A model generated the notes under the pieces. That model worked only from the letters and a program-made list of their open reading frames with translations. It did not search any database and had not been told where the DNA came from. Positions 1 through 7,685 of a DNA stretch of 15,938 bases are shown piece by piece; position 1 is the first letter of the stretch, and each line of letters starts with the position of its first letter. Source of the DNA: Floccularia luteovirens (taxonomy: Eukaryota > Basidiomycota > Agaricomycetes > Agaricales > Squamanitaceae); contig VSJF01000019.1 in NCBI GenBank assembly GCA_009739215.1, positions 1-15,938 on the forward strand, written 5' to 3'. The position numbers and the translations under genes are program-made.

Positions 1-84
1 TATCTTTTCATAGCTCTTTAAGAATTATCTCAAAATATGCTAAAGCAAGATGAATGGAAGTGAGTCCACTAGTTTGGAACTTAT

Positions 85-440
85 TAAATATTATAGTGGA
101 TAGCCTTGAGCATGATGGAATTAGCTCTGATGAGACTGATGACAAGAATTACGTTATTAGGGATCAAAGAATGGCACAGTGCTGAAATCAGAGCCTTTCT
201 TGAATATATTGATAAATATTGCATATTGTACAATTCCTATAGCAACAAACTTCCAGGCTCCAAACCTTACATTTGCCACCATAGGAAGTCATGTGCCCTC
301 AAGTAAATATAATGCTATTGCCATGCTACCATGGAACTTTTATGATAATACTTGATATGATGCTTTGCCTATTATTGGAGCAGAAACAATTGTCTGCAAA
401 AAGTCCAATATATAAATATTTGCTGATGAGTACAAGTTAG
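85..440 (+). pseudogene. Decayed C-terminal tail of a fungal transposon-associated protein
   Basis: Three pieces of one old reading frame lie here in different frames. About 112-178 reads DGISSDETDDKNYVIRD, an acidic Ser/Asp motif. About 163-225 reads EWHSAEIRAFLEYIDK in another frame. About 275-350 reads VPSSKYNAIAMLPWNFYD in a third. In Agaricomycete transposon-encoded proteins I remember the same order: DG-SSDE, then a W(R/H)S...L..LD segment, then a basic stretch, then LP.NFYD near the C-terminus. I infer one such tail broken by at least two frameshifts, followed by in-frame stops. No start is visible; the rest of the gene would lie left of the window. It is probably unrelated by descent to element A. 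The family link is by eye only; the claim that this is decayed coding DNA is firmer than its name. Confidence 0.5.
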
Positions 441-1249
441 GCTTCATTAGAATTAGTATATAATATTATAATTTACTTAATGCTCATGTTTTATCCTTTT
501 TATCTATTTATCCATTTATTCATTTATTCATTTATTCCTCTCCTATCATATATCCACACATGTAGATAATCATCACACTTCTTAATATATTTTGCAAATC
601 ACATGCATACACATATATAGAAAAATCAAGTTCACAGTAAATGCTGGTGAGACAAGAGGGCAAGTTGCATATATATCATAGACTGCTACTTGACTAGCTG
701 AGCAACTTGCTGAGTGGCTGCTCATTAGGTTAATGAGCTACCCAATAAATATTTTTTTTCCTATTTTTAACAGAAAAAAGACATCTTTTTCTTTCATCCT
801 TTTTCAACAGGAAAAACATGACCTTTTTTCCTTTTCTGCCAGAAATATTCTGAAAAAATGAATTGTTTATTACTTAGAAATATAAATAGATAAATAACAA
901 ATATTTATATCAGAAAAATATAGAAATGAAAGAAAAAAGAAAACTTTTTTAGCTAGAAATACTGTTAATAAAATGGCTCCTCTATCTCTCACAAATATGT
1001 GCAAAAAAATAATAACTATTTATCTTGGAAACACTCTAGAAATAAGTGAATCTTTTCTCTGTCTATTTCTTTGAGAAAAATATCAGGAATACAGGAGATA
1101 TTTTTTGATCAGAAACAGTCCTAGAAAAAGATATTCTATTACTAATCTGTTTCTACTTGAAAACTTTCTTCTATTTCTCATATATTTTTCCAAGGGAAAT
1201 AGAAGATATTTTTTCTCACTCTCTTTTTCTAACAGAAACAGGTCCTGGT
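441..1249. other. Gene-free AT-rich spacer
   Basis: I see no convincing reading frame. The stretch holds a short octamer repeat (514-537) and, from about 750 to 1245, many short TTTCT and AGAAA motifs, often as imperfect palindromes such as TTTCTGCCAGAAATATTC near 834. The phrase CAGAAACAG-TCCT recurs near 1111 and 1234, so this may be the wreck of an old repeat. Homology to the TIR element begins at about 1250. Confidence 0.6.
514..537 (+). repeat. Octamer microsatellite (ATTTATTC)x3
   Basis: Three perfect head-to-tail copies of ATTTATTC, preceded by degenerate TCTATTTATCC units. It is a simple repeat with no visible functional context. Confidence 0.85.
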
Positions 1250-1320
1250 GCCAGCAGTACTGACACACTTCAAACTTCAACTTTTTTTTTTTTGCTTTAA
1301 AGTTTTCAATCTTTATCTTA

Positions 1321-1368
1321 GTAAGTCATTCTTTCCTCCTTTTTTTTTACTGACATTCTTTTTTCTAG
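1321..1368 (+). other. Conserved intron-like sequence in copy A
   Basis: Forty-eight nucleotides run from GTAAGTCATTC through a pyrimidine tract and TACTGAC (branch-like) to TTTTCTAG. The same donor, branch motif and acceptor occur in copies B and C at the same place, which suggests the element is or was transcribed and spliced. No flanking coding frame is convincing. Confidence 0.5.
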
Positions 1369-1479
1369 ATTCATTCTATTATCATACTATCTTTGCCATA
1401 TCTGCTCATTGTCAGGATCCTAAAAATGGAAGGAGTTGAGGAGATATAATAGCTTGGGCATTTGGTATATTTTGTAGTC

Positions 1480-1960
1480 CACTTTTTTTTCTCTTTTTTT
1501 CTATATGTTTTCAACTTTTTCCCTTATATGTCTGACTTTTTCCTTCTCTTTTTATACATTTTCCTCTCTTTCTAGTTATGTTTTCAATTTCTCTTCTCTT
1601 GTTTTATATATTTTCAACTTTTTTCCTTATTTTTTTCATATGTTTTAAACTTTTTCTTCTTTCTATGTTCCAACTTTTTTTAGATTTTTTAGTATGTTTC
1701 CAACCTTTCTCTTTTTTGTTATGTTTCTGACTTCTTCTATCTTTTCAGTTATATTTTTCAACTTGATATGTTTTTTTTTCCAACTTGGTATATTTTTTTA
1801 TGTTTTTTTTTCTGACTTTTTATGTTTTTTTTCTATGTTTTTTTTTTCAACTTTTTTTATGTTTTTTTATGTTTTTTTTCCAGCTTTTTTATGTTTTTTT
1901 ACGACTTTTTATATTTTTTTTTCCAACTTTTTATATTTTTTTGTCTTTTTTTTAATTTCT
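1480..1960 (+). repeat. Pyrimidine-tract tandem repeat of copy A
   Basis: This is a long, nearly all-pyrimidine strand with degenerate units of about 14-24 bp built on T-runs plus CCAAC, CTGAC or TATG, for example TTTTTTATGTTTTTTTCC. The left half is more degenerate and the right half (about 1760-1950) more regular. It gives phenylalanine-rich open frames on this strand only because TTT and TTC contain no stop; I do not regard those as genes. Confidence 0.8.
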
Positions 1961-1966
1961 TCTATG

Positions 1967-2563
1967 TGTTACTATTTGGGGGTTTGTCATTGTCATTTGC
2001 TTGTCTCATCATAAGAGTGTTCTGAGTTAGGAAATGGTTTGTTGCTAGTCAGATTTTCCCTAGCATGGTAAAGGAAGATATCTTTACATAGGTATTTAAC
2101 TGCCACCTATTGAGGCCTCATGGAGGATCAGTTACCTATGGAAAACTAGTCAAGGTGTTTCAGACTAGACAGTGTCACCCTATGCCTATTATATACAATG
2201 ATTCTGCTATCCTAGACTAGGGGAGGAAGTTTATGACTGAGGTAATAGAGTAATGCCAAAAGTAGTATTGGAGTACTTGAAAACTAAGATTGATCAAGCT
2301 AGGTGCTTGTCTGTAGTTTCATACTACTTAAATACAAGTATGCTACTGCTAATTATAACTCAATTGCATGCTTACTGAGTAAGCATCAAGTCAACTACTA
2401 GTCACTAAGAAGTACTACAAGTCATTTAGAAGCTAGTACAAGTCATACAGAACAACATATGAAGTCGAAAACATGAGATAGAGAGGAAATGAGGCATGAA
2501 TATATTATACATACATTCTAAAGTCCAGGGAGATAGGTGCTTATCCAGATAAGGTCATAACTA
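1967..2563 (-). mobile_element. Solo LTR, family 1 (copy L1a), with 5-bp target duplication
   Basis: The sequence runs from TGTTACTATTTGGGG to GGTCATAACTA and is flanked by the direct repeat CTATG at 1962-1966 and 2564-2568. Copy C (about 15668-15690) and inverted copy B (about 5140-5170) have the same flanking DNA without the insertion, so the borders are proven by empty sites. No internal retrotransposon sequence remains, so it is a solo LTR left by LTR-LTR recombination. The strand given assumes that TGTTATGACC is the 5' end of the LTR, because that direction carries a TATTTAAG TATA-like box in better-preserved copies; the orientation is an inference. Confidence 0.9.
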
Positions 2564-2663
2564 CTATGTAGTATTATATAGTAGTATGTAGTAATTGTAG
2601 GTAGTAAAAATAAATTGAATATAATAAATGAATAATTCAATAAAGTATATATACAATTATAGT

Positions 2664-2860
2664 AGTACTATGGAGTACTTTGGAGTTGGGAACCCATGCT
2701 ATGGGATACCATAAATACTATGGCTCACTATGGATTACTATACAAATATCTATGAAGCACTATATAGATGCCTATTTATCTATGGAGCACTATAGAAATG
2801 CTTATATATCTATGGAGCACTATGGAGTGCTACTAGAGTACTTCTGGAGTTGAGAACCTA
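2664..2860 (+). repeat. CTATGG tandem array, expanded right end of copy A
   Basis: This array repeats CTATGGAGCACTATAG-like units, with longer units of about 40-50 bp (TATCTATGGAGCACTATA with ATGCTTAT spacers). Copy C has a much shorter array at the equivalent place, so copy A has expanded. It may be a transposase-binding array or simply a satellite grown from the element end. Confidence 0.75.
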
Positions 2861-3253
2861 TAAGAGCAACTAGACAGTTCACACAATACATATTTCAAAG
2901 TATTCGCAAGCAGGCTACAAAACAGGAAGCATAGTCAAACTGGACTAGGAAATCTGAAGTTATTATATTAGTAAAGTATACATATTCTATCTACTCACCT
3001 AGACAGGAAATCCAAAAAGAAAAGTCTAAGGATTTCTATCCAGAGGTATTGCCATATATGTAGATAAAAATAGAAAGAGTATTAAAGTAAGATTATGATC
3101 ATAAATAGGTGGCAACCTTAATAACTGTATTTAAATATAACTCCCTAATAGTAAGTGTGTCAAAGATGTATTGAGGGTAATGGGAAAATGATGTTGAGGT
3201 ATTACTGAATAGTTTTAAAGGGTGTGAAGGTTTGAACTTAGGGATTCCCCTTA
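2861..3253. mobile_element. Candidate small insertion inside the right end of copy A
   Basis: This stretch of about 390 bp has no counterpart in copies B or C and splits the array between GAGAACCTA and CAGAACCCATGC. Its ends are weakly inverted: TAAGAGCAA at the left and, read on the other strand, TAAGGGGAA at the right, with AGTTCA 12-13 bases further in on both sides. The flanking TGAGAACC and ACAGAACC could be an 8-bp target duplication (6 of 8 match), but the array itself repeats GAACC, which weakens this. No coding capacity is seen. It could instead be a deletion or rearrangement junction. Confidence 0.35.
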
Positions 3254-4111
3254 CAGAACCCATGCTATGGGCACTATGGGCACTATGGCACTATAGAGTG
3301 CTCCATAGTGCTCCATAGTTGACCTAAGATTTGCTGATAGACTGAGTGACTTTATAGCAGATGAAAAGGACATGGAGGCACAAGAAATGGAGAAGAGGCT
3401 GAAAGCTGCTTCACAAAACAATAGGAAAAAAGCTACATGAATCACATGAAGATGAAGAGATTATGGGAGAAATATTATATGAGGAAAATGCATCCAAGCT
3501 ACCAAGTGCTTTCAAGGATATGATGATTCAGATGATTAAATAAATATGGGAAGAATTTTCAGGTGTTGTTATCCTACTGAACTGGGGCATCAAAGAATAA
3601 CCTAGGGTCAGCCTATCATTGGCTTGCCACCATATCAGGAACACCTCCTTCTTCTGGACTTATATGAGTCAGAAAAACAAAATTTAGAGTTGATTGCAGA
3701 AGAAATAATTGCAAATAGTATGGGTGGAGTGTATTTTGGGATGAGGAAAAGTAAGTCTAATCAGAGGATATTATATTTAGCTAACCAGATAATCCCTCCA
3801 AGTTATTTTATATTTGTTTTTATCAAGCACTATGCCACCTGAGTAGTAGTGATAGATATCAATAGCAAAATCCTTAAACCCATGAAGAATGGGCCCAGGA
3901 TCTATCTAGAAAACTTGATATGCTTGTTACAATAGTACAACACTATCTAGCACAAGATGGGAATCCACCACTGAAAGTTGATACTGACAGATAATTAGTA
4001 CTAATAGAGGCTTCCAACAATACCACTACAGAAAACTCATTCTTACCTGACCACATTATCATTTATTTTGCATGGTCTTCTTCAAACAAGCAAATGTTAA
4101 TAGTCAAAACT

Positions 4112-4152
4112 GCAAGAATACATAATACATTAATTAACAAATATTTTATCAG
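4112..4152 (+). other. Predicted GC-AG intron 1 of the helicase pseudogene
   Basis: Forty-one nucleotides start GCAAGAATAC, contain TTAATTAAC as a branch-like motif, and end TTTTATCAG. Removing it joins ...LIVKT in phase 0 to VLQLHSISKIDFIEMNG, giving an uninterrupted helicase frame. No GT donor nearby keeps this frame. Confidence 0.5.
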
Positions 4153-4335
4153 GTCTTGCAACTGCATAGCATCTCAAAAATAGATTTCATTGAAATGAAT
4201 GGGCTAATGAGCATGAGAAACAGAAAGAAGGCAATTGCAAACTTCAAGAAACTGCATAGTCTCAGGCTGTTGATAATCTCTAACATTGAAATAACAGAAC
4301 TAAATCTTCTGATTGCAAATATCCTCATAATGCTT

Positions 4336-4393
4336 GCAAGTTTCTTCAACTCTTATACTCATCAAAAAATATTAAATTTTTTTTTGATGACAG
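4336..4393 (+). other. Predicted GC-AG intron 2 of the helicase pseudogene
   Basis: Fifty-eight nucleotides run from GCAAGTTTC to TTTTGATGACAG. Removing it joins ANILIML in phase 0 to the frame carrying the motif VI region (QLI...SKQVHIYRLI). The nearby GT at 4340 would shift out of that frame. Confidence 0.55.
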
Positions 4394-4506
4394 GAAATGC
4401 TGTAGTCCACATAAGAGGACTAACAATTAATTGAATATATGTGACAGCAACTGCAGTCTAAGCAAGTACATATCTATAGATTAATCACAAAAAACATACT
4501 AAATGT

Positions 4507-4876
4507 TGTTACAATAGTCTACTCCTACATATACAGATATACTAGAATAGAGGATAGTAAGAGGATAGTATAGTATAGTATATAATAGTAGACAGAAGAG
4601 AAAAGGAAGAATGGGTTCTGGTTGGAAACCAGTGGTCTTATATAGATACCAGAGGTGCTTCTATCAGGGTAGCCTAGAAGCAACTAGAAGCACTTAGGGT
4701 AGTCTAGAAGCACTGGTATCATAGCAACAAAAGTAGACTAGAAGCTATCAGGGTAAGCTAGAAGCACTACCCTGAGCAGTCTAGAACAGTAGTCTAGGCC
4801 TTCCTGTATTATATATAAGGAGGTCTCTATAGCATACTTTTCTCTCAAGTGAATACACTCTATTTACACTCTAACA
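4507..4876 (+). mobile_element. Solo LTR, family 2 (Ty1/copia-like), copy S2a
   Basis: The 370-bp sequence runs from TGTTACAATAG to ACACTCTAACA and is flanked by AATGT (4502-4506) and GATGT (4877-4881), a 5-bp target duplication with one G/A difference. It splits the helicase frame: removing the LTR and one duplication joins ...LITKNILNV to FLNNISFNKS without a shift. The middle holds several copies of a CTAGAAGCA/TAGAAGCACT motif. A TATATATAAGG box sits about 60 bp before the 3' end, as expected for the U3/R boundary of a short LTR, which sets the orientation. The inverted relative is at 12635-12938. The copia label rests on LTR size and end sequence only. Confidence 0.85.
4809..4820 (+). 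promoter_or_regulatory. TATA box of solo LTR S2a
   Basis: TTATATATAAGG lies upstream of a pyrimidine-rich CTTTTCTCTC start-site-like stretch near 4839. The same box is kept in the inverted copy near 12692-12704. It could drive transcription rightwards out of the LTR. Confidence 0.45.
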
Positions 4877-4881
4877 GATGT

Positions 4882-5012
4882 TTTCCTAAATAATATATCT
4901 TTCAACAAGAGTGTGATGCATGAAGCATTTATTAGAGCATATCTAACTATGAGTATGTCTTTTTGTTGAGAAATTTATATTTATTAACTGATGGAGTATA
5001 TAAAATATTATA
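4882..5012 (+). pseudogene. Helicase pseudogene, segment after the S2a insertion
   Basis: The frame interrupted by S2a resumes here as FLNNISFNKSVMHEAFIRAY and stops at TGA 4967-4969; a further TAA follows at about 4982. In SNF2-family proteins of this type, an aliphatic, acidic tail follows motif VI, so the position fits. The segment ends where element B begins. I could not show that the frame carries across B into 6288, because the join would be out of phase for a 2-bp target duplication. Confidence 0.6.
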
Positions 5013-5160
5013 TCAGCAAACCTTGGGTCAACTATGGAGCACTATAGAGCACTCCATAGCACTACTATAATAGTATATATACTTTATTAGATTATTCATT
5101 TTATTATATTTATTTTATTTTTACTACTACAATTACTACATACTACTATATAATACTACA

Positions 5161-5610
5161 TAGAAGAAATTAAAAAAAAGACAAAAAAGTCAGACAAAAA
5201 AACATAAAAAGTTGGGAAAAAAAAATAAAAAGTTAATATGTTTTTTTTTCAACTTAGTATGTTTTTTTTCATGTTTTTTTTTCTATTTTTTTTCCAACTT
5301 TTTTATGTTTTTTTTTTCAAGTCAGAAAACATAACTGAAAAGACAGAAGAAGTCAGAAACATAACAAAAAAGGGAAAGGTTGAAAACATACTAAAAAAGG
5401 CAAAAAAAAGTTGGAAACATATAGAAAGAAAGAAAAAAGTTGAAAACATGAAAAAACAAGAAAAAAAGTTGGACATATAAAACAAAAGAAAGAGAATTGA
5501 AAACATAACTAGAAAGAGAGAAAATATATAAAAAAAGAAGGAAAAAGTCAGATATATAGAAGAGAAAGTTGAAAACATATATTAAAAAAAAGGAAAAAAG
5601 TAGACACAAA
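5161..5610 (-). repeat. Pyrimidine tract of copy B (purine-rich on the + strand)
   Basis: On the + strand this is A-runs broken by GTTGG, GTCAG and ACAT motifs, the complement of the tracts in A and C. One segment (about 5220-5310) is pyrimidine-rich on the + strand instead, so a small internal inversion or inverted duplication has occurred inside the tract. Confidence 0.75.
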
Positions 5611-5710
5611 ATATACCAAATGCCCAAGCTATCATATCTCCTCAACTCCTTCCATTTCTAGATCCTGACAATGAGCAGATATGGCAAAAATGTATGACAA
5701 TAGAATGAAT

Positions 5711-5757
5711 CTAGGAAAAGAATGTCAGTAAAAGAAAAGGAGAAAAGAGTGACTTAC
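5711..5757 (-). other. Conserved intron-like sequence in copy B
   Basis: Read on the - strand, 47 nt run from GTAAGTCACTC through TTACTGACATTC to TTTTCCTAG, matching copies A and C in position and in all three splicing signals. Confidence 0.5.
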
Positions 5758-5934
5758 CAAGATGAAGGTTGAAAACTTTAAAGCAAAAAAAAAAAGTTGA
5801 AGTTTGAAGTGTGTCACATCAGCCACAGGTTACATGACCTTGCTGAAGTCGAAATTTGAACTTCAAAAAAAAAAATATCTAAGTCTAAAAATCTTTCTAA
5901 GTCCAAGTCCGATGTTTTGCTTATCTAATCCAAA

Positions 5935-6262
5935 AAGTGGAATAGTACTCTAAGTCAAAATACTACAGATTACTATATATTATTATACAAATTTATATAG
6001 CATCTATAGAATACTATGGAAATAATTAATATCTATAGACTACTATGAGTTACTATGGAATACTATGAATCACTATGGATTACTATAGAATACTATGGAT
6101 ACTATGGATTACTATGGATTACTATGGGTTATTATAGAATACTATGGAAAATAACCAACATCTATGGACTACTATGGGTCACTATAGAAAATAGCCAAAA
6201 TCTATGAATCACTATGGATCACTATAGATCACTACAAGTGCTATGGCTTACTATGGCTTAAG
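5935..6262 (-). repeat. CCATAG/CTATGG subterminal array of copy B
   Basis: More than a dozen CTATGG, CTATGA or CTATAG hexamers alternate with ATTA, GTTA or GATCA spacers, with longer units of about 55-65 bp that include GGAAAATA(A/G)CCAA. The equivalent array of copy C (14475-14790) is inverted. The hexamers lie close to the terminal repeat, as transposase-binding repeats often do. Confidence 0.75.
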
Positions 6263-6287
6263 TTGGACTAAAACCATGATTTGCTGA

Positions 6288-6932
6288 TATACTCAGAGAG
6301 ACTATTCAGTGATGACATGTCCAGTGGAGAGGATTAAGAGGGTACAAGTAAGAACAAAGAACCTGCATGGAGAAAAGCAAGCAAAAAGAGTAAGGGTCAT
6401 GAGAAGGCAAAGGCAGTCCAGTCCACAGAAGGAGAAAATCAGGTAGATAAAAGTGAGAACAAGCAACCTCCACAGAGAAAAGCAAGGTGAAAAGGCCAAA
6501 AAACAGTAGATACAGAGGCAAAGACTACTAATAAATGAGAGAGAGCAAATCTGGAAGATAATAGTATAGATGAGCAATCTCATTAGCGAAAAACAAGGGA
6601 AAAAGATAAGGAGAAGGCATTGAAACACAAACATCAAGCTTCTCCAGCCCCTCTACCAGCTATACCAGCTGAGGACATCAAGATGGCAGAACTGGAATAG
6701 TCAATATATTCTGTGGCAGCATATGAAATAAGTCATATAATTGAATATGATGAGTTACCTAGAACTAAGATGGCTGATATGCATATTACTTCACTGTTTT
6801 CTTCTCCATCTATTGTAGTAACATCCATTGCAGCACAATCATTTGCATTTTCTGCTGACAGCAATGTTGTTCCAATGTAGCCTGTAATGAGAACTCATAC
6901 TACATCATCATCTAGAGGACTAAGAATGCATC
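6288..6932 (+). pseudogene. Lysine-rich open frame with six in-frame stops
   Basis: One frame stays in register for about 640 nt, broken only by six stops: TAA 6335, TGA 6488, TGA 6536, TAG 6584, TAG 6698 and TAG 6878. Each can come from CAA, CGA or CAG by one C-to-T change. It begins SDDMSSGED (6308) and has a Lys/Glu-rich part with three degenerate units of about 30 residues (NKEPAWRKASKKSK, NKQPPQRKAR, DEQSH.RKTREKDKEK). A proline stretch follows (SPAPLPAIPAEDIKM, about 6641), then a Ser/Thr-rich end. I infer a disordered, probably nuclear basic region. It may be the C-terminal tail of the helicase pseudogene to its left, or a separate gene. The LTR at 6933 truncates it at RGLRMH. Confidence 0.6.
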
Positions 6933-7538
6933 TGTTATCATTTGGGGTTTTATTGTCATCATTTGTCTGTCTTGTTGTAAGGGTGTCTGGATTAGGAAAT
7001 GGGTTTGTTGCTTGTCAGATTTTCCAAGCACGATAGTGGAAGATACCACTATATGAGTTTCTAACTGCCACTCATCAGAGCCTCATGGAGGTCAGTTACT
7101 ATGAAAAACTAGTCAGGCATTTCAGACTAGATGGTGTTACCCATGCCATTATATACAACTTGCTAGCTATCCTAGGCTAGAGAGAGAGTAGTCTCTTGTT
7201 TGTTGCTAAGATAACAGAGTAATCACTAATGTTATTAGATACTTGAAACTAAGATCAAGCTGAGGCTTGTCTATAGTTTCGCACTACTTAAATACAAGTA
7301 CACTACTGCTAAATATAACTAATTGCATACTTGCTCAGTAAGCATCGAGTCAGCTAAGAGTTATACAGAAGTACTATAAGTCAGATAGAAGCAAGTACAA
7401 GTCATTGTGAGTTAAAAGAACCAAGGTGTGAGTCATAATACAAAATATGTATAAGAAATAGTAAACGAGGTGGAAATGCATTATGTGCATGTTCTAAAGT
7501 CTGGAGAGATAAATGCATATCCAGATAAGGTCATAATA
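6933..7538 (-). mobile_element. Solo LTR, family 1 (copy L1b), with target duplication
   Basis: The 606-bp sequence runs from TGTTATCATTTGGGG to GGTCATAATA and is flanked by GCATC (6928-6932) and GCATT (7539-7543), a 5-bp target duplication with one C/T difference. It interrupts the lysine-rich frame. It retains a few CpGs (about 7031, 7280, 7347, 7464) that other copies lost. The terminal CA has become TA by C-to-T change. Orientation was assigned as for L1a. Confidence 0.88.
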
Positions 7539-7685
7539 GCATTAGTCACCTCAATGCACTAGTGGTGTTAAGGTTCGCAGGCTAACTACTTAGGCAATCA
7601 CTAGGGATGCTAGGTCAAGGTGCACAAGTGTATATCTAGTAGGTTCACTAAGAGGTGAAGATAGGGAAATAACTTGTATTGATTG
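7539..7685. other. 147-bp spacer between inverted LTRs
   Basis: This unique-looking, less AT-rich stretch has one CpG at 7575. On the - strand it reads CAATCAATACAAGTTATTTC and later GAACCTTAACA, which could be the truncated end of a third LTR family; this is speculative. A frame with two stops also runs through it (for example VYLVGSLRGEDREITCID from about 7630), but nothing is recognised in it. Confidence 0.3.

Larger units (their letters stand above)
1250..3337 (+). mobile_element. TIR element copy A, 5'-truncated and interrupted
   Basis: From about 1250 this copy follows copy C (about 14985-15881) on the same strand: the TTCAAACTTCAAC region, an intron-like stretch, a GTTGAGGAGAT block, the pyrimidine tract, the TAGTATTATATAGTAG block and the CTATGG array, ending at GATTTGCTGA (3328-3337). 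Its left end, with the left terminal repeat and left CCATAG array, is missing. A solo LTR (1967-2563) sits in it, and a further insert of about 390 bp (2861-3253) seems to sit in its right array. The right flank begins TAGA, compatible with a TA target. It encodes no recognisable transposase, so it looks non-autonomous. The right end directly abuts the helicase pseudogene. Confidence 0.7.
3338..4506 (+). pseudogene. SNF2-type helicase pseudogene, C-terminal half of the ATPase core
   Basis: Frames on this strand read in the order of a SNF2-family ATPase: an acidic, basic stretch with KDMEAQEMEKRLK (3373-3411), SKLPSAFKDMMIQMIK (3496-3543), then GLPPYQEHLLLLDLYESE (from about 3621). DKLDMLVTIVQHYLAQDG-like sequence follows (about 3915-3965), then DHIIIYFAWSSSNKQ (from about 4053), EMNGLMSM (about 4194), LIISNIEITELNLLIANILI (about 4272-4331) and, near the end, SKQVHIYRLI (4457-4486). 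The last four match the Helicase_C order: motif IV, the NG segment, motif V with ISN..LTGLNL, and motif VI region QLIGR..PQ.K.V.IYRL. Motif V glycines read as Glu (GAA for GGA), and motif VI is full of stops at 4403, 4412, 4421 and 4442, each one transition away from W, Q, Q or R. At least two frameshifts occur. The N-terminal half of the core (Walker A, DEAH) is absent at the junction with element A. Dead copy of a transposon-captured or host ATPase gene. Confidence 0.75.
5013..6287 (-). mobile_element. TIR element copy B (most complete inverted copy)
   Basis: This 1,275-bp copy runs from TCAGCAAACCTTGGGTCAAC at the left to GTTGGACTAAAACCATGATTTGCTGA at the right. Both ends can be aligned with the ends of copy C in reverse orientation. 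The terminal inverted repeat is about 10-14 bp (TCAGCAAATC.TGG). It is flanked by TATA on both sides, consistent with a TA or TATA target duplication, but the AT-rich flanks make this weak. Read on the - strand it has a left CCATAG array, a mid-block with a conserved intron, the pyrimidine tract, and a short right array. No transposase is encoded. It lies between two parts of decayed coding sequence. Together with C it forms inverted copies about 8.2 kb apart. Confidence 0.8.

Noticed and set aside
1083..1280. 65-codon frame on the - strand across the left end of element A
   Set aside because: It spans the junction between the spacer and element A, has no family resemblance, and its composition follows the AT-rich background.
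6302..6637. 111-codon frame on the - strand
   Set aside because: It is the antisense shadow of the lysine-rich + strand frame; its Cys/Leu/Phe-rich content is the complement of Lys/Glu codons.
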